Assembly (NCBI RefSeq): GCF_947507565.1
Contig: NC_089181.1
Coordinates: 2,179,614-2,243,613, forward strand
Origin: Oscarella lobularis
Lineage: Eukaryota > Porifera > Homoscleromorpha > Homosclerophorida > Oscarellidae
DNA: 64,000 bases
Direction of reading: 5' to 3'
Every line of letters starts with the position of its first letter. Within the stretch, counting starts at the first letter, position 1. The translations under genes and the position numbers were made by a program. Below are positions 36,501 through 48,500 of this stretch, in pieces. The notes below the pieces were generated by a model. The model was not told where the DNA came from. It saw only the letters and a list, made by a program, of their open reading frames with translations, and searched no databases.

Positions 36501-39500
36501 GTAACGTTGGAACGGGTTCGAAAGTTCGCTGGCATTTTCTCCCGAAAAACAAACCGACAAAGAAACCGAGACATTTTTCCCCACTAAAGACTTGTTCTTA
36601 CAGGCGTCTAGATGAACCTTCGCTAGGCATAGTTCCTCCTGTAGCTGAACAATTCACAGAGTTTTTGAAGGAAGCAATTCTCGTTTTGCAGTCTGACCTG
36701 CCAGGTGTTTCCTCACCTGTCAATTCCGCGTTGTTTTGGAAAATCATTGTATGTTTTTTAGCCTTTCTACGCGGTTTTATTGGCGCTCTAGTCAACGCGG
36801 AATTTCACAATTCCGCTCCTTTTGTGTTCATGTTGCACTCGCTGTCCAACCTGCTTTCTAGTAGTACTCCTGTGTGGAACGAAGCGTCTCTACTTTGCCT
36901 CAGGCACGGTAGCTCATGTGTAGTTGTGTGAGTAGGTAATTATTATTTTACGTTAGGGATTTGGTAATGAAGGTTGCAAAGCTCAACCAAGTCGTTGACC
37001 GAAGTGCACTTCAGTGTCTTCTACTGCAGATCGTGCTCAATCTAAAGAGCAATGTGAGCAAAAAAAGACTAAGTATGTGGAATAATAGATACCTTGATTA
37101 AATTTAGGAGGTCACTTGGAAAACCTTGGCTCTCTTTTTTGGCTCCTTCAGTCAGAGGGAATGTTTTTGCAGAGGAAACAAATACTGGAAGCAGGTGCGC
37201 AATGTTCTATTTTCTATTTCATAGCAAAGACGGTTTCTGAGAAGGCAAGCGATTGGATATGGGACGTCTTCCTTCAGCAAAACCCAACAGAATTTGTGGA
37301 TGTCATAAAACGAGAAGTTGAAAAAGCGATTTCGCTGAGTCAAGTAGTGGATTTGATTTCGCTAAGCCGTTTTGTAGTTTTAACCGCAGATGCTGTCAGG
37401 TAAGAATCCCGCTTCTTATGTTCATCGTTAATAGTTTTCATGTATAGACTTCACGAGAATCTTTCCGCCTTGTCTGTCATTCTCGAGCCGCTTTTTCGTT
37501 TGCTATCAACCGCTAATACTCGCATTTACCTTTCAGCCGATCAAACTCACGAGGCATTACGTCTCTTGGTTCACGTTGCAGCGGAACTCAGACCTGACGT
37601 GAAACGAATAAGCGAACCGAAGGAGGGTCCTAGTCACACTGATGAGGTATTTGTCAACGAATTGACTAAGTGCGCTGTAACGCTTCTCGACTACTTACAA
37701 CGAACTACGCTTTCGGTACGAACGGTAAGGAAGCACTCTCGAAAGTGTTTACAGTGTTTACATTCGTTTTAATCGTAGTGGGAAGAAGTTTCCGAATGGG
37801 AGCTGTTTGTTTCAGCCGTTCGTCTTCTGAGAAACTTTTCTGCTGTTCCACTGGAGCTCACCGCCTTTGCGGAGGCTCTCCTAGAAAGTGCAATGTCTCC
37901 TGACGTTGCTCCATCTCGTATAGTATCACTGAGAGGCCTAGCAGCAATCTGTTCTTCGCCACCGTTAGATAGGAAGACTATTTGTAATCCAACCTACTCT
38001 AGACTAACGGACTACTTCAGTAGTCTGGATTTCTTGACTTATTTCCCTCGTCGACCGGATAATACGAGCCACGCTATGTGGAATCAGCTTGTTGCTGATT
38101 ACACGTTAGCTGTGTGGTCCTGTTTCTCTGCTGTCATCAACGAAGAAGATGTCAAAGATCCCCAGCACGTACTTGACGCGGCATTGAACGCTTTGGAGAG
38201 CGCGAGGGGAAACACAGCAGCCAAAATTATTAGTGTAGTATCAAAAATTGTGCCCAAGGTGCAGCAAAAAAAGATTGCTACATGTTTTAATAAGCTTGAT
38301 AATTTGCATCTACAGCTTGTAGATGACGAAGTTCAGCGCTCGATTGGCGCTTCTTTTCAGTGTGCGATAGAACACTACGACGATCATCCCATATTTTGGC
38401 ACGTTCTCTCAAACTTTATCGACATGGCTTATCAACCGTGTCTACTACTCAACAGCGACGCTGTCGTTCGTCAGAAACTGAATGAGGTGCCACCGAGTGA
38501 AAAATCTATTCAGCAACGTCGTAAATTGTTTGGACTCGTAGGTCGCTCTCGAGATGTTTCGCTGCGGCGAAACTAGAGCTGGAATCGTGAACGTTTTGGT
38601 AAAGAAATGTTGCTCTGTTTGGATCGACGTCGTTGTGATCGATGACGAATTTCTGGATCTGATGCCGTTCGTCGATTTGATTTTGGCTGCTATTCAGTTT
38701 GGTCCTCTGCACAAGAAAAGCAGCAAAACAATAAGGTATGATTACGAAATCAAAATGTTTATACGAAGCCTCGGCGATTCGATTGAGACAAATGACCTGG
38801 AGTTGTTTGGGTAAAGAACGTACGTACTCCTTTGCATTACGCGATCAGCCTTCCTCTTTTTCAGATCTTGGAGAGACGATTTCTTTGTGAGAGTCTATTC
38901 CTTCACTCTGCTTCTCGTGCTCGTTCAACGCAGTGTCAAATTTTCGCATTTCCTTTGGACTCTTCTCACAAGACTACTAGCAACGGTATTGTCGAAATTC
39001 GAGTGATTTTTTGACTATGCGTTTTTCTTCTGTCACAAGGATTTAGATATTTCAGACTCGAGGCCAACGTACCACGGAAGTTCGATGCCTCATCGTTTGA
39101 AGCATCGAATTTGGCAAGCTGTGTTGATTCTGAGTCGAATGCCGATGGGCCAAGTAATGGGTAGCACTAATAGTACCTTTGTATCTCCCTACGCCCTTTG
39201 TGCACAGTCACAAGTTACCGAGCTTTTGGAAACGTGTCTTCAGTGTTTGATAAAAGACAATCAATCGTCCGTAAAAGTCATGATAGAGTGGGTCGTTGTT
39301 AGAATCCTGCTTGACTACCCGTCGACTGTCGGTCGCTTTTGGGAGGAGATAAAAGCTGTGAGAGTCCACGAGTCAGTTAGGAGGCACGAGATTTATACCA
39401 TTTGATCCATGTAGGGGACAGAAAAACGAGTGGGAAATATGTCATCTTTACTGAATATCGTCGCAATGACAGGATGTAATATAAACAGTCTACCGCGACA

Positions 39501-42500
39501 GGTAATTGAACAAACTGTCCCGCTACGGCTGACTAGAAAATTTTTCAGATTTCCTTTTTTGATTCTGCCTTTCCTCTCGTTCTCTCCTGGTGTTCGAGTC
39601 ACAATTTTAGCGTCAGAACTCACGCCCAGGCTTGTCTGTATAAAATGTGGCACCATTGCGAAGAAAACGATGTTGACGATCTCGCTCGGATCTGCGATAT
39701 AGTGAGAAGCTGCGTCGACTTTGGTGGCCTCTCTGGGTAATATAAGAAGTACGTACGTTGTATAGCATCTACCAATCGTTATTTCTTAGTGCTGTTGCTA
39801 AGCACAGACAAAGACTTTTGAGCAACTTCCTCTACTCCGGTTTTGATCCGATTGCAGACTACACTATAGAAGTAGGCGACTGTATTTTACTACTAGCCTT
39901 ATTTTATTCAACACATCTCCAGGGAATATTTTATGTTCTACCTCAGCTGACTCTGATAACGGATGAAGAGTGGATAGCGCCGGAATTTTTTCATCAATGC
40001 AATTTGAAGCAATGGGAAGCGTCGGAATCCATTCCCCTCAAATTGCCAGGATCAACTTGCTTGCGAAACTGCTCGCCGGGTTTGTGGATATCAGGCGAAG
40101 GCTACGAGCCAGAAAAAACGAACGTTCACCTGTTTCATTCCATGAGCGTCAGCTGCGACACACAGAAGAAAATAACTCCATGGGAAAGTATGATCGATCT
40201 CGGTTTCAATCCTCTTCTCGGTCCACTGTCGAGCGTTGGCGGCAAACGACATGAAAGCGAAATAATTCTCGTGGCTTCTTTGATTGACAAGGCACCAAAT
40301 TTGGGAGGTAAATCAATGCTCATGTACTCGCTAATCGTTTCGCTTACCGTTTTTGTCTCGGTACCTGAGTACCGAGACATAGTTTCGGATGTAAAAAATT
40401 ACTAACGGGCGTACCGGAAAAGTGGTGGGTAGTAGGCTCTCGCGACTGGGTCCCTCAGGTGTCCGATACATTGTAGTTGTGCACCTGGGTATTTGTTAAG
40501 GTCCTTCTCTTTTCGTTTCGGAGAAATTTGGGTCTATTCGTGAAACAGGATGTGACGTCACAGAAGTTTGGAATGCTGCGGTCAGAACGGATGGTGTCAT
40601 GTTTTTCGGTACACCCGTTGTGACAATGCGCTTACCTTTCGGTTTTTTCAAGGTCGTGCCGATGTGCACTTACCGTTTGCGGCGTTCAGTTTGTTGTTCC
40701 GGAGCTTGGGCAAAGTGGTGAAAACTGACATAAGAAATATGTAAGGGATATGTGCCCGTGTCTGTCGGGCTTGGTTAGGTACTGATCGCTCTTCATCATT
40801 TAATTCTATACGGGCGGGCCTGGGAGATGGCGTTGTGTCCGTCGCTGCAGCAGTTGAAGCGACGCTAAGGAGCTCAGCATTGTGACTCGCTGAAATGAGC
40901 GATGTGAATGAGGTGCGTGCGGTATTTTGTCTAGACGTGGTAGGGAGGCGTGACGGTATCAATTTTGAGATCGATTACCACCACCATTTCTCGTGGGAGC
41001 GTGGTGAGTCGCCTAAACACTCACCATGGTACACTGTACCAGTCAAAATAAGCGAAGCGCCTCTCTACCGTAGTCAAATACCACGCGCCTCATTTGCCGC
41101 TCATTCAGAGTAAGCTAGTCACGCATGCTGTACTGCTTATCATAGCCTCTGCTGCTGCAGAAATGAACGCGCCGGCATCGCCCATGATAGAATTTTTGAG
41201 CAACCTGAAGTACCTAACCAACCAAACCCTCGACAGACACAAAAATCTCTGCCATATACATTCTTTCAGTTGCCGCCACTTCGCCCATGCCCTAGAAAGA
41301 ACCCAATGCTGCAAACGATAAGCGCATAAGAACTGAAAGGTGTAGTTCCAAACGTCTGTGACATTTCTGAAAAGAGCGAGCCCGGCCCTAACAATCACCA
41401 AGGACACAACAACGCCATGCATGGCTTCCCCTAGCTGTCGCTCGCAACTGTTAGCCTCCGAATGCAAAAGCTAGCTGACCAAACGCAAAAGAGGGCAGTG
41501 CTAGCGACAGGTTGACACATGGAGTTTTAGTGGGGTCCCAGGATGGAGTCGATCAAAAGAACGCTTAGCTTAGGTGTGAAAGTTGGAGGACAGGCGGCAA
41601 ATCTACAACCACTGCTGGACCCGAATTTTTCCCGTGCATGTGCGCGTAATTACCATTCGGTTCTTTCCAGCGTTTATTTATTATATTACAGGAGAGAAGA
41701 GTTGGCCACTCCCTTGTAATTTTTCTGTAATTTATTACAGGAAAGAACAGTTGGCCAGTCCCTTGTAATTTTCTTACAGGAAAGAACAGTTGGCCAGTCC
41801 CTTGTAATTTTCTTACAGGAAAGAACAGTTGGCCAGTCCCTTGTAATTTCACTGTAATTTATTACACTAGAGAACAGTTGGCCAGTCCCTAGTAATTTTT
41901 CTGTAATTTATTACTGGAGAGAACAGTTGGCCAGTCCCTTGTAATTTCACTGTAAATTATTACAGGAGAGAACAGTTGGCCAGTCCCTTGTAATTTCACT
42001 GTAATTTACTACAGGAAAGAACAGTTGGCCAGTCCCTTGTAATTTCACTGTAATTTATTACACTAGAGAACAGTTGGCCAGTCCCTTGTAATTTCACTGT
42101 AAATTATTACTGGAGAGAACAGTTGGCCAGCCCCTTGTAATTTCACTGTAAATTATTACAGGAGAGAACAGTTGGCCAGCCCCTTGTAATTTCACTGTAA
42201 TTTATTACACTAGAAAACAGTTGGCCAGTCCCTTGTAATTTCACTGTAATTTATTACAAGAGAGAACAGTTGGCCAGTCCCTTGTAATTTTTCTGTAATT
42301 TATTACAGGAAAGAACTGTTGGCCAGTCCCTTGTAATTTCACTGTAATTTATTACAGGAAAGAACAGTTGGCCAGTCCCTTGTAATTTCACTGTAATTTA
42401 TTACACTAGAGAACAGTTGGCCAGTCCCTTGTAATTTTCCTGTAATTTATTACAGGAGAGAACAGTTGGCCAGTCCCTTGTAATTTTTCTGTAATTTATT

Positions 42501-45500
42501 ACAGGAAAGAACTGTTGGCCAGTCCCTTGTAATTTCACTGTAATTTATTACAGGAAAGAACAGTTGGCCAGTCCCTTGTAATTTCACTGTAATTTATTAC
42601 AGGAGAGAACAGTTGGCCAGTCCCTTGTAATTTTCCTGTAATTTATTAAAGGAGAGAACAGTTGGCCAGTCCCTTGTAATTTCACTGTAATTTATTACAC
42701 TAGTGAACAGTTGGCCAGTCCCTGGTAATTTTCCTGTAATTTATTACAGGAGAGAACAGTTGACCAGTCCCTTGTAATTTTTCTGTAATTTATTACAGGA
42801 AAGAACTGTTTGCCAGTCCATTGTAATTTCACTGTAATTTATTACAGGAGAGAACAGTTGGCCAGTCCCTTGTAATTTTCCTGTTTTGTATTACAGAAAA
42901 GAACAGTTGGCCAGTCCCTTGTAATTTCACTGTAATTTATTACAGGAGAGAACATTTGGCCAGTCCTTTGTAATTTTTCTGTAATTTATTACAGGAGAGA
43001 ACAGTTGGCCAGTCCCTTGTAATTTCCTGTAATTTATTACAGGAGAGAACTGGCCAGTCCCTTGTAATTTCACTGTAATTTATTAGACTAGTGAACAGTT
43101 GGCCAGTCCCTTGTAATTTCACTGTAATTTATTACAGGAAAGAACAGTTGGCCAGTCCCTTGTAATTTCACTGTAATTTATTACACTAGAGAACAGTTGG
43201 CCAGTCCCTTGTAATTTTTCTGTAATTTATTACAGGAGAGAACAGTTGGCCAGTCCCTTGTAATTTCACTGTAATTTATTACAGGAAAGAACAGTTGGCC
43301 AGTCCCTTGTAATTTCACTGTAATTTATTACAGGAGAGAACATTTGGCCACTCCTTTGTAATTTTTCTTTAATTTATTACAGGAGAGAACAGTTGGCCAG
43401 TCCCTTGTAATTTCCTGTAATTTATTACTGGAGAGAACTGGCCAGTCCCTTGTAATTTCACTGTAATTTATTACACTAGTGAACAGTTGGCCAGTCCCTT
43501 GTAATTTCACTGTAATTTATTACAGGAAAGAACAGTTGGCCAGTCCCTTTTAATTTCACTGTAATTTATTACACTAGAGAACAGTTGGCCAGTCCCTTGT
43601 AATTTCACTGTAAATTATTACAGGAGAGAACAGTTGGTCAGCCCCTTGTAATTTCACTGTAAATTATTACAGGAGAGAGCAGTTGGCCAGCCCCTTGTAA
43701 TTTCACTGTCATTTATTACACTAGAAAACAGTTGGCCAGTCCCTTGTAATTTCACTGTAATTTATTACAGGAGATAACAGTTGGCCAGTCCCTTTTAATT
43801 TTTCTGTAATTTATTACAGGAAAGAACTGTTGGCTAGTCCCTTGTAATTTCGCTGTAATTTTTTACACGAAAGAACAGTTGGCCAGTCCCTTGTAATTTC
43901 ACTGTAATTTATTACACTAGAGAACAGTTGGCCAGTCCCTTGTAATTTTTCTGTAATTTATTACAGGAGAGAACAGTTGGCCAGTCTCTTGTAATTTCCT
44001 GTAATTTATTACAGGAGAGAACAGTTGGCCAGTCCCTTGTAATTTCACTGTAATTTATTACACTAGTGAAAAGTTGGCCAGTTTCTTGTAATTTTCCTGT
44101 AATTTATTACAAGAGAGAACAGTTGGCCAGTCCCTTGTAATTTCACTGTAATTTATTACACTAGAAAACAGTTGGCCAGTCCCTTGTAATTTTCCTGTAA
44201 TTTATTACAGGAGAGAACAGTTGGCCAGTCCCTTGTAATTTCCTCTAATTTATTACAGGAGAGAACAGTTGGCCAGTCCCTTGTAATTTCACTGTAATTT
44301 ATTACACTAGTGAACTGTTGGCCAGTCCCTTGTAATTTCACTGTAATTTATTACAGGAAAGAACAGTTGGCCAGTCCCTTGTAATTTCACTGTAATTTAT
44401 TACACTAGAGAACAGTTGGCCAGTCCCTTGTAATTTTTCTGTAATTTATTACAGGAGAGAACAGTTGGCCAGTCCCTTGTAATTTCACTGTAATTTATTA
44501 CAGGAGAGAACAATTGGCCAGTCCCTTGTAATTTTCCTGTATTGTATTACAGAAAAGAACAGTTGGCCAGTCCCTTGTAATTTCACTGTAATTTATTACA
44601 GGAGAGAACAGTTGGCCAGTCCCTTGTAATTTCACTGTAAATTATTACAGGAGAGAACAGTTGGCCAGCCCCTTGTAATTTCACTGTAATTTATTACACT
44701 AGAAAACAGTTGGCCAGTCCCTTGTAATTTCCTGTAATTTATTACAGGAGAGAACTGGCCAGTCCCTTGTAATTTCACTGTAATTTATTACACTAGTGAA
44801 AAGTTGGCCAGTCTCTTTTAATTTTCCTGTAATTTATTACAGGAGAGAACAGTTGGCCAGTCCCTTGTAATTTCCTGTAATTTATTACAGGAGAGAACAG
44901 TTGGCCAGTCCCTTGTAATTTCACTGTAATTTATTACACTAGAGAACAGTTGGCCAGTCCCTTGTAATTTCACTGTAAATTATTACAGGAGAGAACAGTT
45001 GCCCAGCCCCTTGTAATTTCACTGTAAATTATTACAGGAGAGAACAGTTGGCCAGCCCCTTGTAATTTCACTGTAATTTATTACACTAGAAAACAGTTGG
45101 CCAGTCCCTTGTAATTTTCCTGTAATTTATTACAGGAGAGAACAGTTGGCCAGTCCCTTGTAATTTCCTCTAATTTATTACAGGAGAGAACAGTTGGCCA
45201 GTCCCTTGTAATTTCACTGTAATTTATTACACTAGTGAACTGTTGGCCAGTCCCTTGTAATTTCACTGTAATTTATTACAGGAAAGAACAGTTGGCCAGT
45301 CCCTTGTAATTTCACTGTAATTTATTACACTAGAGAACAGTTGGCCAGTCCCTTGTAATTTTTCTGTAATTTATTACATGAGAGAACAGTTGGCCAGTCC
45401 CTTGTAATTTCACTGTAATTTATTACAGGAGAGAACATTTGGCCAGTCCTTTGTAATTTTTCTGTAATTTATTACAATAGAGAACAGTTGGCCAGTCCCT

Positions 45501-48500
45501 TGTAATTTCCTGTAATTTATTACAGGAGAGAACTGTCCAGTCCCTTGTAATTTCACTGTAATTTATTAGACTAGTGAACAGTTGGCCAGTCCCTTGTAAT
45601 TTCACTGTAATTTATTACAGGAAAGAACAGTTGGCCAGTCCCTTGTAATTTCACTGTAATTTATTACACTAGAGAACAGTTGGCCAGTCCCTTGTAATTT
45701 TCCTGTAATTTATTACAGGAAAGAACAGTTGGCCAGTCCCTTGTAATTTCACTGTAATTTATTACACTAGAGAACAGTTGGCCAGTCCCTTGTAATTTTT
45801 CTGTAATTTATTACAGGAGAGAACAGTTGGCCAGTCCCTTGTAATTTCCTGTAATTTATTACAGGAGAGAACAGTTGGCCAGTCCCTTGTAATTTCACTG
45901 TAATTTATTACACTAGTGAAAAGTTGGCCAGTCCCTTGTAATTTCACTGTAATTTATTACACTAGAGAACAGTTGGCCAGTCCCTTGTAATTTTTCTGTA
46001 ATTTATTACAGGAGAGAACAGTTGGCCAGTCCCTTGTAATTTTCCTATATTTTATTTCAGGAAAGAACAGTTGGCCAGTCCCTTGTAATTTTCCTGTAAT
46101 TTATTACAGGGGAGAAGAGTTGGCCAGTCTCTTGTTATTTTTCTGTAATTTATTTAGGAAAGAACAGTTGGCCAGTCACTTGTAATTTTCTTATAATTTA
46201 TTACAGGAAAGAACATTTGGCCAGTCCCTTATAATTTCACTGTAATTTAGAGGAGAGAACAGTTGGCCAGTCCTTTGTAATTTTTCTGTAATTTATTACA
46301 CTAGAGAACAGTTAGCCAGTCCCTTGTAATTTTTCTGTAATTTATTACAGGAGAGAACAGTTGGCCAGTCCCTTGTAATTTTCCTGTAATTTATTACAGA
46401 AAAGAACAGTTGTCCTATTTCTTGTAATTTTCCTGTAATTTACTGCAGGAAAGAACAGTTGGCCAGTCCCTTCTAATTTTCCTGTAATTTATTACAGGAA
46501 ATAACAGTTGGCCAGTCCCTTGTAATTTCACTGTAATTTATTACAGGAGAGAACAGTTGGCCAGTCCCTTTTAATTTCACTGTAATTTATTACAGGAGAG
46601 AACAGTTGGCGAGTCCCTTTGGTATTTTTCTGTAATTTATTACAGGAGAGAACAGTTGGCCAGTCCCTTTTCATTTTTCTGTAATTTACTACAGGAAAGA
46701 ACTGTTGGCCTGTCCTTTGTAATTTCACTGTAATTTATTACAGGAGAGAACAGTTGGCCAGTTCCTTGTAGTTTTTCTGTAATTTATTACAGGAAAGTAC
46801 TCTTGGCCAGTCCCTTGTAATTTCACTGTAATTTATTACAGGAAAGAACAGTTGGCCAGTCCCTTGTAATTTCACTGTAATTTATTACACTAGAGAACAG
46901 TTGGCCAGTTCCTTGTAATTTTTCTTTAATTTATTGCAGGAGAGAACAGTTGGCCAGTCCCTTTTAATTTCCTTTAATTTATTACAGGAGAGAACAGTTG
47001 GCCAGTCCCTTGTAATTTCACATTAATTTATTACACTTGTGAACAGTTGGCCAGTCCCTTGTAATTTTCCTGTGAGAGAACAGTTGGCCAGTCCCTTGTA
47101 ATTTTTCTGTAATTTATTACAGGAAATATCAGTTGGCCAGTCCCTTGTAATTTTTCTGTAATTTATTACAGGAGAGAACAGTTGGCCAGTCCCTTGTAAT
47201 TTTCTGTAATTTATTACAAGAAAGAACAGTTGGCCAGTCCCTTGTAATTTTCTTACAGGAAAGAACAGTTGGCCTGTCCCTTGTAATTTTCTGTAATTTA
47301 TTACAGGAAAGAACAGTTGGCCAGTCCCTTGTAATTTTCTTACAGGAAAGAACAGTTGGCCAGTCCCTTGTAATTTTCTTACAGGAGAGAACAGTTGGCC
47401 AGTCCCCTGTAATTTCTTGTAATTTATTACAGGATAGAACAGTTGGCCAGTCCCTTGTAATTTTCCTGTAATTTATTACACTAGAGAACAGTTGGCCAGT
47501 CCCTTGTAGTTTTTCTGTAATTTATTACAGGAGAGAACAGTTGGCCAGTCCCTTGTAATTTCACTGTAATTTATTACACTAGAGAACAGTTGGCCAGTCC
47601 CTTGTAATTTTCCTGTAATTTATTACAGGAGAGAACAGTTGGCCAGTCCCTTGTAATTTTTCTCTAATTTATTACAGGAAAGAACTGTTTGCCAGTCCCT
47701 TGTAATTTCACTGTAATTTATTACAGGAAAGAACAGTTGGCCAGTCCCTTGTAATTTCACTGTAATTTATTACACTAGAGAACAGTTGGCCAGTCCCTTG
47801 TAATTTTCCTGTAATTTATTACAGGAGAGAACAGTTGGCCAGTCCCTTGTAATTTTTCTGTAATTTATTACAGGAGAGAACAGTTGGCCAGTCCCTTGTA
47901 ATTTCCTGTAATTTATTACAGGAGAGAACAGTTGGCCAGTCCCTTGTAATTTCACTGTAATTTATTACACTAGAAAACAGTTGGCCAGTCCCTTGTAATT
48001 TCACTGTAATTTATTACAGGAAAGAACAGTTGGCCAGTCCCTTGTAATTTCACTGTAATTTATTACAGGAGAGAACAGTTGGCCAGTCCCTCTTAATTTC
48101 CTGTAATTTATTACACGAGAGAACAGTTGGCCAGTCCCTTGTAATTTCACTGTAATTTATTTCCCTAGAGAACAGTTGGCCAGTCCCTTGTAATTTTCCT
48201 GTAATTTATTACAGGAAAGAACAGTTGGCCAGTCCCTTGTAATTTCACTGTAATTTATTACACTAGAGAACAGTTGGCCAGTCCCTTGTAATTTTCCTGT
48301 AATTTATTACAGGGGAGAAGAGTTGGCCAGTTCCTTGTAATTTTTCTGTAATTTATTACAGGAAAGAACAGTTGGCCAGTCTTTTGTAATTTTCCTGTAA
48401 TTTATTTCATGAAAGAACATTTGGCCAGTCCCTTGTAATTTCACTGTAATTTATTACACTAGAGAACAGTTGGCCAGTCCCTTGTAATTTTCCTGTAATT

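Noticed and set aside
41105-41467. Hydrophobic 120-aa minus-strand ORF in the TARBP1 intron
   Set aside because: It lies in the right arm of the long inverted repeat and its counterpart arm does not keep the frame, so it is unlikely to be a gene.
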